From Kryptolebias marmoratus (Eukaryota > Chordata > Actinopteri > Cyprinodontiformes > Rivulidae): 64,000 nucleotides of DNA. Both the position numbers and the translations under genes were made by a program. Positions 12,940 through 24,803 of this stretch are shown one piece after another. Where the stretch lies: assembly GCF_001649575.2 (NCBI RefSeq), contig NC_051430.1:16170331-16234330 (forward strand). The letters run 5' to 3'. The notes below the pieces were generated by a model. The model ran no database searches. It saw only the letters and a program-made list of their open reading frames with translations, and was not told where the DNA came from. How positions within the stretch are numbered: position 1 is the stretch's first letter; each line of letters opens with the position of its first letter.

Positions 12940-14392
12940 ATGTCCTTATTTTAAAACTTGGATATAAAAGACACAATGAGCTGAGTTTGTTTGGATGTGA
13001 TGTCTTTTTTTTTAAATACAATCATTAATTTGAGGTGACGTAACTGTTAGTACATCCAAAGGGGCGAATGCTATATTTACCAAAATTGAACTGAAAACTT
13101 TGTTCAAAACTGTTTGGGACACCATTGGACCGAACACTGAAGCAACATCCTCCTGCACCATAGAGATTCCTGCTTCTGCCATCTGCAACTGATATTATCT
13201 CTGTTAAATATTACCTCAAGGTAAGTCACTAAAAGTGATGTTAACTATAAATAATTTTCCATTTAGTGAAATTTATACAAAAAAAAGGCAAAGCATGTTA
13301 CCCAATAAGGTCAGAGGCTGTTTATTGGTCTGCCCCTAGTTTCAAGGTACACCACAGTATAAAATGCCATGATGTCGTAACCTCTAAAAAATTCCAACCC
13401 ATTTAGTGGGTTACATGTTCCATTTTAAATGAGAAGTCAGCGTGTGGGGTTTTCTGAAGTTTCCAATGACCCCCACCACCCATCCCCCCAAACCCCCACC
13501 ACCACTACCACACACACAGAAAGGTAGGGGAGGAGTCGCCATGAACTATGAAGTTCACAAAGAACATAGTGAATTGTTTTGAAAAGTGTGGAGCATGGTG
13601 GAAGAGAGCCTAGAGAGGTAGAGGTATGCTCTGGGATAAAGAGAAAGAAAACCATCCAAAGCAAAACAGTGCATAAAAGAAGGTTAAAAAAAAAAGAGAC
13701 TGCTGACAGGGTGAAGTGGGTGGAGACTAGTGTCAGGATATGTGTAAAGGAGAGATAGTGGAGTTTTTGGACACAGGATTTTGAATATGAGGCTGACAGG
13801 GAAAAGGATAAGAAGACATCCCCTGAGAAGGTCCGGGAATGTAATGAAGGAGGATACTGAAAGGGTTGGTGTGACAGACAAGGGAAGGGATAGGATATGA
13901 TGGAGGCAGATGACTGGCTGTGCGGATCCTTAAAGGGAGCAACGGGAAGAAGAAGAAGAACCCATTTAGACACAAACATTTATAACAAGCTCAACAGTTA
14001 GCATGTCTTGGTGAAACAAGCAGCCTACAGCAGGCTGAATGTAATTCAGCTTTTCAGGCTTCCAAAGTCTTTTATAAAGAGGAGAATGATGGTCTATGTG
14101 CAAAAAGTACAATTCTACAATTCTAACTCATTTTAGCTGAGGTTTATTCTATATTTTCTTCAGTTCTTCCACCTTTGAATTAAAAAAAAAAAATATATAT
14201 ATTTTTTTTTAATCTTACCTGAGCCACAAGTACATGGTTAACTGACATGTTTTTCTTTCTTTTTTTATGTCAGTGGTTGTCAAATATATTTGACATTTTT
14301 GACATGGTTATCATCAACCAGAAAGTAGAGCCGCCGTCATATATTTCCATTTTCCATGACAATCGGGACACTGGTGGCAGGACTGACTCAGT
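12940..14392 (+). pseudogene. Relic of a further arrestin-like gene (intron 4 to exon 6 remnants)
   Basis: The interval 13080-13220 matches the second half of exon 5 of gene C, including its splice donor (CTCAAG then GTAAGTCACTAAAAGTGAT). It lacks the first half, has an internal deletion near 13190 and is out of frame. The sequence before it (12950-13050) matches gene C intron 4. The intron after it shares the phrase TAGTTTCAAGGTACACCACA with gene C intron 5. At 14284-14392 a much deleted exon 6 is recognisable, including VEPPSYISIFHD, a PPxY tail that gene C has degraded. No exons 1 to 4 are seen. This is a decayed paralogue, not a gene. Confidence 0.8.
13540..13970 (+). mobile_element. RTE-like retrotransposon 3' fragment inside the arrestin relic
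   Basis: The segment ends in the phrase GGAGGCAGATGACTGGCTGT, then GGAGCAACGGGAAGAAGAAG. This is the typical 3' end of a teleost RTE-type LINE with a GAA-rich tail. It is interrupted by frameshifts. The 180-aa frame on the opposite strand (13437-13979) is an artefact of its purine-rich composition. Confidence 0.55.
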
Positions 14393-14619
14393 TAAAATAA
14401 TAATAATAATTTTAAAAAGAACTTCAAACATATATACTACTTTTGGATTCAACCCAATTTTATCTTTTCACCATAGCCAATCCACGTTATGAAACACAAA
14501 AATGGCTGTAACTCAGCCATTTTTACAGATATTAAGCTAAGATCTTGTAAGATTTAGTAATAACCATCCATCATGCCTTTTTTGCGCCGCATCACTTGGC
14601 AGTCAGTCAGTAACAATTT

Positions 14620-16330
14620 CATGATCATGTTCCTGATCATTCTAATGCGATCGCCAATGCTCTGTCTCACCTTCAACTCCAGGTTTTTCGACGCCTGTGC
14701 CCTTCAGCCAACTTACTTCTGACTCCTGTTCCTCCGTTAGAGAACCTTGTGCTGAACTAATCAACCCTTCACTTCAAATTTTACCTCAATCAGCTAAATT
14801 GCATACAAAATCCAGTCTCGCCTCATCCACTCTCAAATCTTACTCCGCCGATTTTCACTAAAGTCCGCGCAACCTATGACAAACTCCTCTCTTTGCTGTC
14901 CTCATTAACACAACAACTCTTAGCCTTCATTTCTTATTGCTTTGTTCAACATCATTTCAGACTCCCGTACATCCACAGTTTAGGAGCAGGTATTATTTTT
15001 TTCTCTAAATGTCATTATCCGTGTAGCTCTCAAAGTCTCTTTTCAAACCACGCCATTAAGCTCCTTCTAAAAGGAATCTCAAAACATAGTTTTACTCAGG
15101 CCGATAGCAATCACAACAATCACATTCCCCATTCTAAAAAACTTACTCTCCGCGCTTTGCCTCGGACCATATTCCTCCTACAAGAAGTCACTCCTTTCTT
15201 GCGCTTTTCTGTTAGCTTTTTACGGGTTTCTCCGGTTAGAAGAGTTTACTTCCCCAAATAAATTTTTTTTTCCATCCACAGACCTAGCCATTTCTGATCT
15301 TAAGTTTCATCCCCATTTCTATAGTTTATCTCTGAAGCATTCAAAAGGGAAGGGCGCATGCATGATCGTCATCACTTGTTTAGATGGCCCTTTTCATGCC
15401 ATGTTCAAATTCGCTCTCAAACGCCATGAGCTCGGCTCACCCCTAAAACCTCTGTTCCTAACTCCTGAAGGCTCTCCCATGTCCTCCACCTGGTTTCTGA
15501 CATTTTTAAGAGAGATTTCATCATCATGCAACCTTCCCCCTTGCCATTTCTCAGGTCACTCCTTTAGGATCGCGGCAGCTACATCCACCGTCATTCAGGG
15601 CATCTCCTCAGCATCTTTTCAGCATCTCAGCCACCGGTCTTCCACAGCATTCTCTTCATACATTCGTCCAGATCTCTCCTCCGTGCTAGCCGCTCAGCGT
15701 TCTCTCAGCGACTAGGTAGACGCATCGCAATTAACTGGCGGTGGTGGTCTACCTCATTTTTAATCCAGTGTTTTTCATCTTGAAATCTGATCTCACTCAT
15801 CCACATCATTTTCTTCCTCTTCTCGTCTTGCAGGCTTCCATTTTTCTATTTCTCAATTGACCTTCCTCTTCCTGCCTAGCATCAATGCACCTCTATCAAT
15901 CTACCTCATAAGTTCCTTTCATTTGCCTTTGCATTCTCGCTTTATTTCCTGAATTTGCCCTGGCTGGCTTCCCTTTAGCAGCTGGCTTTCATCTACCAGC
16001 ATGCGTTAACTTCCCTTTAGTAGCTGGCCTTCATCTACCAGTATCTCATACACTCCCTTTATCTGCTGGCCTTCATCATTTATGCCCTTAATTTTCAGTC
16101 TGAAAGCTTTCTTCACTCATCTATTTTTCCTCGCGAGTCACCCGTCACTTTTCCTTTTCACCATAACTCGGCTTCAGCCTCGGCACCCTCTTTTGGGGGG
16201 AAGACGTCTCAAATCCTCATCCCAAGCTTCTCATCCAAGCTTATGGCTATTCTTATGGCTATTATTCCTTCTGCTGAGGTCCGAGCACCAAAACCTTATT
16301 TTTTTTATGCCTAATAAAACTATCTAATTG
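14620..16330 (+). mobile_element. DIRS/Ngaro-type retroelement remnant with tyrosine recombinase
   Basis: Two reading frames (14893-15261 and 15362-15715), separated by disruption, encode the end of a tyrosine recombinase. The second contains GHSFRIAAATS and, about 20 residues on, HLSHRSSTAFSSYIRPD. This corresponds to the conserved HxxR, H/W and catalytic Tyr region of YR retrotransposons. Just upstream (14640-14760), frame-shifted codons resemble the end of a DIRS-type RNase H region. Downstream, a motif built on GGCTTCCCTTTAGCAGCTGG recurs two or three times (15960-16080), as in repeat-bearing termini of such elements. The copy is defective. It separates the arrestin relic from gene C. Confidence 0.65.
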
Positions 16331-16995
16331 CAGTTTTTCTCTGTGTGAGTCTCTCCATGTTGAATTAGGAGTGTAACAGTTGATGTATTTGTACATGTAC
16401 CATCATAGGTCCAGTGAACCTATGATGAATATGTTAGTCATAAGTGATCACAAATTTTCTTGTAATTTGTCTTTTTTTTGTTTTGCTTTATTTTGAAGGG
16501 GGCGAATGGTTTTGTTTTGTCTCTGCTTCTCTATTTTTGGGAGAGTTATAGTCTTTTAAAATAAAAGTAGCATTTGGTATTTGTTTGATTTGATCTTGTT
16601 ATACTGAACCTGGACTAAACTATGGCCCTTATACTGAGGTATGTACCAAACCATGACTTAGGCGTACCATTACACCCCTAATGTGCATGTAATGTATTAT
16701 ATGTACTCAAGGCAGAAAATCTGAATTATCATCTGATTCTTAAACATTTACAACATTAAAACAATATTCACTCTCCTGATTCTATAACTGAATGAGACAA
16801 CCCTTTCCTGTACTATTTTGTGTTGATGTGTGGGTTGCTCACATTGAAAGCAATGATTCATCTGTTTCTGCCTTTGAAAAAAAGAGGTACTGGAAGTTTC
16901 ATGTGGTTCAGTTTGGGGCGGAGCTTCATGCAGCAATAAAAAGTTGTGATCAGGGTATAATACAAACAGATTTGAGGTCAAACACCAAGTCTGAA

Positions 16996-19900
16996 ATGTC
17001 TCCGATAGAAAACCTGACACTTACATTTCACAAAGAAGACCCTTTTTCTGAGGGAGATACAATTATAGGCACTGTGTCTTTTAGTCTAACAAAAGACACA
17101 AAAATTAAGAGCGTTTCCTTAAAAGCTAAAGGGGATGCAAATGTTTCCTGGGAAAGTGGCAATACAAAATACTATGGACACTGGGGATATTTTAAAACTA
17201 AAGAATACTTGGTGGAAAAACATCCCAAAGGTAAGCAAGAAAATGTTAAAGAAGATGTTAGTTTAAAAGTGTAATATTAAACATGTATAGAAATGTTAGA
17301 ACTTGTGAAGCTTTAATATATATATTTTTTTTTTTACAAGCGACGCATGTTTACACTTATAATGGAAACAGAATCATTAGAACTCATATCAAAGAAAGTT
17401 TTTTTTGAAGTTGGGGATTATGGTCTTTACATTTTTATCCTTTGGTGAAACTAAGCATCGACAGCATCCAACAGCATTAGTTTTTTGAGAAGACAATTTA
17501 TCCTGAACTAGCAAATGGCATATGAATTTATTTTGAGATCTTAAGTAACTGTTAAAAATATTTTCAGTCACTTCTTTTAAAATCTGAAGAAATTTGACAA
17601 AACGAATATCAAAAAATGACTTAGAAGTCTACTGAATACAATCTCATTTCTTGGAGTCTTTCATTCAAAACATTTTTTTGTCATGTTTGCATTTCTTTGT
17701 ATTTGGTAACTTAACTATTTTCACTTGTTTTGCAGGCAGACTAATTCCCAAAGGGACCTACTTTTTAAGGTTCAGTTTTTCACTTCCACATGAGTGAGTG
17801 AGAATCTCTAGCTTTCAGTGTATGAGATGTATCATGGTTTCCTTTAACAAAACAGTTCAAACCCGAACCCTGTCTGTTTTAAAGGAGTATGCCGTCATCC
17901 TTTAGGGAAAACAACAGAAGTATTGTCTACATGCTTCAAGTAAAGATCACAAGGCCGTGGAAGTGGTCCTCTTATGTGCACAAAGAGATCGACTTTGTTT
18001 CGAGGTCCATTCTCAACATTAGTCGAGTAATGGTAAGTGACATTAATAGCAAGAAAGCTTTTGAATGTTATAGCTGCAAAAAGCCTCATAGGGAAAGTAT
18101 TGAAAACATTTGTTTTTATGGCGTTGTATAGTGTCCCCAGTCTGGATCAGTTAACAAAAAGGTCTCCAAAGGACAGGTCCAGATGTCTGCTTCTGTTAAC
18201 AGAAAGGTTTGCTCTCCAGGTAAAGTGACCTAAACACTCTGATATGTCCTTATTTACCTAAAAAAATAGATATAAAAACACAATGAGTTGAGTAAGTTTT
18301 TATGTAATGCTTTTTTAAAGAACAATCAATTATTTTAGGTAACATAACTATCAGTAGGTAGGTAGGTAGGTACATTTATTTATATAGCACTTTTCAGCAC
18401 AAGGTGACTCAAAGTGCTTTACAACACAAGAACAAAATTACAGACAGTTACAGAACATGACAAGACAACTAAGCTAAAACATGACAATGATAACTAATTG
18501 TACAGAACTAAACAAAGTGTACAGAAAGAGAAAGCTAAACTAAACAGTACCAAATTTCTAAATGGTAAAACTAAACAGATCTAAGCATGACTAAATGTAC
18601 AAAACTAAACTAAACTAAGCTAAAACTAAAACTAACGGTACCAAACTATCTAAAAGTATCCCAGTATCAGTAAAAGTATCAGTGCATTCATACTGCTTTT
18701 TTTTTTTTCTTAGGTGACACTTTGTCTGCTTATGCCAAAATCTACAACTCCTCAACCAAATCAATGAGGCCCAAGTTCAGTTTGCTGCAGAAAATAGAGT
18801 ACCGTGTGAAAAAAAAAACCAAAGTTAAACTGAAAACTTTGTTCAAAAGCGTTGGGGACACCACTGGACCAAACACTGAAACAACAGCCTCCTGCACCAT
18901 GGAAATTCCTACTTCTGCAATCTACACTATTAATAACTGTGAGATTATCTCAGTTGAATATTACCTCAAGGTAAGTCACTAAAAGTGATATTATGCATAT
19001 TTAAAAATAAGCCAGTTTTGGTTGCCATCATTGATGGTTTAACACATTCCCCAAAAAAATCTGTTTTTGAATTTAAACTAAACATCATTTTTCAATTCAG
19101 AGTAATTTATGCAAAAAGAAAAAAAGCACATCAGCTTCCAGAATAAGAGCAGAGATTCTGTATGGGTCTGGGTCAGCGTTTAGTTTCAAGGTACACCACA
19201 AAAATTTCCATTCTACCTTACTGAGGGTTGAAAGAGTTTTCTGAGGTTGTATGTAGCACAAACTAGTTCACCCCTCCCCCACTTCCCTTTACTTCTCTTC
19301 TCAACTCAAACTTTATTTCTAAAGCACAGGTAGGTTGACTAAAGTGCCGAGCAGATAAATAAATAAATGTACACCTACAGTAGTATGCAAATTTGGAGAG
19401 AAGAGGAATGACAGTCAAAAGCAAGGCAGTGAGAAAAAAATATATAACAATGAAGCTGCAAAAAATGGAGATGTCAAAGGTGGACAAGTTTAGTTACCTG
19501 GGGTCGACCATCCAAAGCAACAAGCTATATTTTCATCACTATTATAACAATATGTGATTATAGAACAAGTTGTTGTTGCAATTCTGTTTTTAAATAAATA
19601 TTAATCAGTTTGTGTGATACATGCATGTAAGTTTGCTTTAATATTGTGAAACTGTGATGTTTTAGCTTTAGGTCAGTGGTGTTCAGTCCTGGTCCTGGAG
19701 GGCAACTATCCTGCATGATTTAAGTGTTTCTCTGCTTTGGCACACCTGATTTGAATGACTAAATGAATATCAGGTTTCTGCAGAACTTGAAGGCCTGCTA
19801 AAGAGCAGGGGAACAACTGAAACATGCAGGGTAGTGGCCCTCCTAGGACTAAGATTGGACACCACTTGTTTGGGTTATCGTACCATCAGAATCTAATACC

Positions 19901-20210
19901 ATCTCATGCATATTTATCATTTAACTGAAATTGAATAGTTTTGTACATGGCACTTTATGGACCGATTTAATGTCTGAATGTCTTTGTTTCCCAGGTGTAT
20001 TTGGACATTAGTTATACCTTTGACCCAGAGGTGGTGTTACCCCTGATCATCGTTCCCTCTGTCTCACATCAGCCTTGTGAGGAGCTGGAGCCTGACCAAT
20101 CTGGCTTGATCAGAAGTTACCGTGACGTCCTTGCCCTTGCCGTCCTCCTAAATCTTGTGGAAACAGGCTCAGGTGTCCAAGAACACCCAGAGACAGAAGA
20201 AAGTCAATAA
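16996..20210 (+). CDS. Alpha-arrestin, ARRDC3-like (gene C), 6 coding exons, 333 aa, early stop
   Basis: Coding exons are 16996-17230, 17736-17793, 17885-18032, 18132-18219, 18714-18970 and 19995-20210, totalling 1002 nt. Lengths 58, 148 and 257 match genes A and B; exon 4 is 9 nt shorter. Both arrestin domains are intact and close to gene B. The last exon opens VYLDISYTFDPEVVLPLII, then stops at TAA 20208-20210. The same frame then runs open for another 60 codons (20211-20390), ending at TGA 20391-20393. Those codons align with gene B's tail, for instance ANIASGYKYRWPQN against gene B ANPASGYEWPQN. The post-stop frame also holds PLSY where gene B has PPSY. The predicted product therefore lacks any PPxY ligase-docking motif. 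It may be a truncated functional arrestin or an early pseudogene. Confidence 0.88.
18355..18660 (+). repeat. (GTAG)n plus LINE-tail-like repeat in gene C intron 4
   Basis: A GTAGGTAGGTAGG run leads into TTTATTTATATAGCACTTTT and AAAGTGCTTTACA, which resembles a common fish LINE 3' tail. It is followed by a degenerate array built on the word AACTAAAC. The relic at 13.0 kb lacks this insertion, so it postdates that duplication or was lost there. Confidence 0.5.
19390..19515 (+). mobile_element. LINE reverse-transcriptase fragment in gene C intron 5
   Basis: A frame at about 19475-19515 reads VDKFSYLGSTIQSN, a strongly conserved stretch near the end of RTE-type reverse transcriptases. Only a short fragment survives. 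Confidence 0.55.
19674..19868. mobile_element. Palindromic hAT-type MITE
   Basis: The left arm (CAGTGGTGTTCAGTCCTGG and GGAGGGCAACTATCCTGCA) is mirrored by the right arm (TGCAGGGTAGTGGCCCTCC then GGACTAAGATTGGACACCAC). The element is nearly a perfect foldback of about 195 bp. Flanks CTTTAGGT and GTTTGGGT are a plausible degraded 8-bp target duplication. It sits in intron 5 of arrestin gene C. Confidence 0.7.
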
Positions 20211-20952
20211 GCAAACATAGCGAGCGGCTACAAATACAGATGGCCACAAAATGCTTCTTCATGTAGGATTCCAGCTGTAACTTCTTACATGTCTCCATCA
20301 GTGCAGCATCCAGCCATACCACATGATATACCAGAAGAAGAGCCACTGTCATATATTTCTATTTTCCCTGATAGAAACTGGTGGCAGGAGTGACTCAGAT
20401 AGAAAAAATAACAAAAAATGTGTGCTTCAAGCTTAAATACTAATGGTAATTTTAGGTTGTACATAGATGCAATAATTTGAATATCGCTTTTGCACGAGGC
20501 AAAAAAAATGTGGTATGCTGATTAAGACAATGCTTTGTTTTGTTTTTGAGGAAGTTGCATATTCTTCTGTTGTCCATGTGTTTCTTCTTGCATTAGTCCC
20601 AGTGTATGACCTGAAGACATGAATGATACAGTCATTGGGTGTTTTTTAATTGATCTCATATATGAATATACATGTTATGTTTTCCTTATTTTTTATCTTG
20701 TGCCAGCTTGTGGCAACCTGTGCAGGGTGCACCCCCTGCCTCTCATTCTGTCAGCTAGTATGGACGTCAGGCCCCCGACAGCCAAAACAAAGATAAGCCT
20801 TTTTTTAACCAACCAGCACTGCTGTGTTTTGTAAATAATATTTTTTTTTATTTTTACATGGCTACCAAATTCTGCCTAAATGTTTAGTTGTTTATTTGCT
20901 TGAAAATGTGTTTTTGTAACTAAGAAGTTATTTTTCCAATTCTGTAATTACT

Positions 20953-20958
20953 AATAAA
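20953..20958 (+). terminator. Poly(A) signal of arrestin gene C
   Basis: AATAAA in the context CTAATAAAAACG, about 745 nt after the stop. A second AATAAA occurs near 21086. The first hexamer has a counterpart in the homologous segment at 30965-30970. Confidence 0.5.
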
Positions 20959-21309
20959 AACGTCTATATTTTTGTTCTTTGTATGTGCATAATGAAAGTA
21001 CTGACATGATTCATGGTGTGAAGAGTTGTCTTCTAATTGTTTTTCACATTTACTCTTGAATATTTTTGTTATAAATGAGCAGTAAATAAAATGAAACCTG
21101 ACTGTTGAAGTTATCCTTGGATGTAGTCAAATATCAGTATTAAATATTAATCCAATGATCATTGATGCAGTTAAGTAGGTAACAATCACTTCTAGGATTA
21201 ATACTGATTAGTAACTCATTACTGCATAATAAATTACTGGATCTACTGTAATGAGCCTGCTTGTACTACAGGAGTTTCATGTTTGCTGCATTGTAGAAAC
21301 AAGAACAAA

Positions 21310-21672
21310 CACACTTTATTACCCGCTTTTCCATTCAGGGTTGCAGAGCAGCTGGTGCCTCTCTCCAACAGTAACTGCGAGAGGTTGGGTACATCCTGGA
21401 CAGGTCTCAAGTTTACATATCACAGTCACATAGAGACAAACGAGACAACCAACCATTCGCACTCTCACTCATATCTGATACCAGTCTTGTTGTCAATTAA
21501 CCAAGCATGTATGTTTTTGGTCTGTGGGAGGGAACCAAAGTACCCGGAGGAAACCCACGCATGTACAGAGAGAACATGCAAACTCTATAAAGAAAGGACC
21601 CAGGCTGGGAGGTGATCCTGCAACCTTCTTGCTGTGAGGTCACAGCTTTAACCACTTCACCGCTGTGCCAAC
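21310..21672 (-). repeat. Teleost SINE/RTE-tail-like repeat, near full length
   Basis: This is the reverse-orientation copy of the family seen at 6736 and 34204. Recognisable phrases are GCAGCTGGTGCCTCTCTCC, CCCGGAGGAAACCCACGCAT, AACATGCAAACTCTATAAAG and CCTTCTTGCTGTGAGGTCAC. It lies just downstream of arrestin gene C. Confidence 0.7.
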
Positions 21673-21775
21673 CACCAAACAAACAACTACATTTAAAAAA
21701 GCAGAAAACACAAAATACAGCACCCTAACAGACATTTTGGTGTTACAAGGTATTGCATTTTTTTATGATATATAC

Positions 21776-21779
21776 ACAT

Positions 21780-21852
<73 letters not shown>
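21776..21852. repeat. (CA)n(TA)n microsatellite
   Basis: A compound run of CA dinucleotides followed by more than 60 bases of TA dinucleotides. Confidence 0.95.
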
Positions 21853-21853
<1 letters not shown>

Positions 21854-21854
21854 C

Positions 21855-23480
21855 AAAGGTTAATCAGTTGTAGATCTGCATCAAATGATTACCTTCTGAA
21901 GGCTTCATTAAAATCTGTCCAGTGGTTCATGAGGTATTTTGTTAATAGACATTGTCCCCAGTAGTTAATGGCACAATTTGAAACAATGAACTGAGGGATC
22001 TGCTAGCACTCAGAGCATGTGCTGGTAATGAAAGAGACGATCAGAGTGGACATGATAATTCAAGATGTAGGGTTAACGGGGTCAACCATAATGAAAGATA
22101 ATGAGAAAGAAAATTCCTGAAGTTTAATCTAAGAGTCAGTGAACCTCGAACCAGCTGAGTTTCTTGGTTGACATTGGGATTTTCAGAGGTTCTGTTTACC
22201 TCCGTGATTTTTAGAAAAGATCAAAAATCCTAAAACAAAACAAAACAAACAAACAAACAAAAAAAAAAAACAGGCTTAGCCAAACAGAAAGTGAGATCTT
22301 CCCACTTTTTTAGACTTTAGAGAAGGGCATAGGGGTGAAATGCGGAGAGGTACGGTTCAAACAAACAGTCGTTGTGCAAAAACTTTAAGGTGTATTGGAA
22401 AAATTCTTGAACCATAAATGAAAGGAAAGATTGGTTTACTCTCATGTAAAATTACACATTTGTACAGAACTTTATGTCAGAAATATCACAAGTGAAGGCC
22501 ACCCCTTTTAGGAGGACAAAGTCAAATTTTATTGATAGGGGCCAAAAATATGATCTAACATGAATACTCTCTGCCTTCTAGGGGTACCATAAGTCCTAAA
22601 CATAACTATAAATAATAGGAAAACCTCAGAACTAAGCCCAGAAGTTTAAGCTGGAATGGGTCCCCCCATGTTAACAAACAGAACATTGTCCTTGTCAAAA
22701 AAGAAGAACTCATCTGAAATTGTTTTTGACAGATGCTGACTCTTGTTGATTCATGTAGTTGTTACCTTGTTGCTATATGTTCCTTTTTTTTTTCAATTTT
22801 CTAGCATGTTTAGCTGTAATTAATTATTTAATGCTAAAAAGAAAGCTTGTGGTTGTGTGAATAGGCAGGACTTAAGGTCCCACATCGCTAGATGCTGGTT
22901 CTAAAACATTGTTATTGTTCAAACTCACAAAAGCTGTCCGGTTCCTCACAGTGACGAGAGAAGCCATCCTATTCAACTGGCAGCACTGTTTTCTCCCTTT
23001 TACAGATTTATGCTCTTTAAAACTCATTAGTAGTCCATGAAGCTTCGGCACAGTGCTTACAAATTCCCGTTCTTGTCTGGCAGGGTGGTAAACAGGAAGT
23101 GTGAAAAAGTTGTGTTTAGAGTAAAAAATGTAAGGGTGGGGGGTAGACTCTCCTATTCATGGTCTGTGAATTTTTGTCTTATTTTATTTTGTAATTTGAG
23201 TTTTTAAGCTGATTTTGAGCTGATTGTTTTAGTTTTCTACTCAACTGCCTATTCTGTAATCTGTATTTACAGTATTTCAGATTCTTGGTCTCGTGTTCAT
23301 ATTTACTTTGGATATTTGTTTATAGACACATTGTGTCTGAACTGAGCAAAAAGTTTACGAGTCATCTTACCTTGCCTGTTTAGAGTCCTTGTTTGAGTCC
23401 TTCACATCCAGTCCTCTTTTTGACAATCCAGAGTAATACACAGGTCATAAATGCAAAAAAATAAATAAATACTAATTATC
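21855..23480. other. Intergenic stretch without recognisable genes
   Basis: AT-rich sequence with an AAAC-rich patch near 22240. No open frame has codon structure, homology I recognise, or plausible splice partners. Confidence 0.4.
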
Positions 23481-23488
23481 ATAGTATA

Positions 23489-24536
23489 GTCAGTTGCAAA
23501 ATGATTCCACCCCCTTGGAACTTTTCCTGTTTTGTTTCTTTACAACCTTGAATTAAAATTTGTTTTAAATTTGATTAAGAGTGAGAAAATTACTCATTTA
23601 TGCATTAATAAAGTTAAATGGTAAAAAGAAACAAAAAATTCTAAAAAAAACATTAAACTGAAAAGTTATGCATGCATATGCGTTAATCCTCCATCCCCAC
23701 TCTCTAAAAAAGGGCAAGTGTCCTTAGGTATGTGTCCATGAGCTTGGCACATCTAGTCACTGGAGTTTTTGTCCATTCTTCATGACAAAACTGTTCCAGC
23801 TCCGTCTGATTGGATGGGTGCTGCTTGTGTACAGCAATCCTTATATCATACTAGAGATTCTGACCCAAACTGAGGTCTGGGCTCTAACTGGGCCATTCCA
23901 GGACATTTACCTCTTTCTGCTTAACCACTGGAGTGTTGATTCAGTAGCAATCTTTCAAAGCTAGAGATACAAAGAGAGAGAGAAGAAAATTAACTTTGAA
24001 GGAGCTGCCCAGCTTCATCAAGGTTATCTTTGTCCTCTTGGTTGCTTTTCTGATTAGTGTCCTCCCTGCCCAGTTAGTTTTGGTGGACGACCCTCACTTA
24101 GAGCGGCAAAATCTTAAAATTTTTAAATGACAGATTTAATGGTGCTCCACTGGTTGTTCAGGGTTTGTTTTTTTATATATATAAATAAACCCTGATTTGC
24201 ACTTTGCCACAACTTTGTCTTCAAACTGTGTGAAACGTTCCTTCATGCTGTCTCTTGCTTGGTGTAAGTAATTACCGCTCAGAGGTGCTGAGCTGGTGTT
24301 GATTCTGGGGGCTGCTACTACAGGTCTGTGTGTACTGAGATCATTTGACACTCGAATTGTTCACGGGGGGGATCTTATTTAACTGTTCACGTGTTTTCTG
24401 AAGGTAGTGCTTGGGCTTTAAAAGGAAGTGGGTGGAAAAAAATGCAGGCACATTCTCATTTGAACATTTTTTTTTTCACGCTTCTTTTTTTTAATGAAAT
24501 CGGAAAGAGGGGTTGAATACTTTTGCAACCCATTCT
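23489..24536. mobile_element. Degraded DNA transposon with inverted ends
   Basis: The left end reads CAGTTGCAAAATGATTCCAC followed by CCCC. The right end reads GGGGTTGAATACTTTTGCAA, close to its reverse complement. Between them are phrases such as TTGTCCATTCTTCATGACAA and GGTCTGGGCTCTAACTGGGC, which belong to a repeat common in fish genomes. About 1.05 kb, no transposase frame left. The superfamily is not assigned with confidence. Confidence 0.65.
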
Positions 24537-24803
24537 ACAAACATGACCCGTGAAGATATTTTGTTATGTCATGATTGTTTTAAATTCTTACAGATATTGA
24601 TTTAAAGTAGTTTCAATGCGAACATTCACTTTTTAAACAGCGTGCCCCCCCCTTTTACAGACCTTAGTGTTGCTTCTATTCATCTGTCCCTCCACGTGAT
24701 GAATGCACAGACCACTGTCTGTGTGCAGCTTTTGTTCCTCCCACTTGTTGCCGTTTCCACTGACACAGAAGCAAACAGTCCCAGGAGAGAGGCTGCCATC
24801 ACC

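Noticed and set aside
13437..13979. 180-aa reading frame on the minus strand
   Set aside because: It lies opposite a purine-rich LINE fragment. Its S/P/F/L-rich composition is what pyrimidine-rich DNA gives, and it has no homology that I recognise.
17895..18228. Overlapping short frames within gene C exons 3 and 4
   Set aside because: They are out-of-frame readings through splice donors; the spliced frame accounts for the sequence.
20208..20210. Programmed readthrough of the gene C stop
   Set aside because: The context is TAA followed by GCA, not the leaky TGA-CTA type. I prefer nonsense truncation, though ribosome profiling could reverse this.
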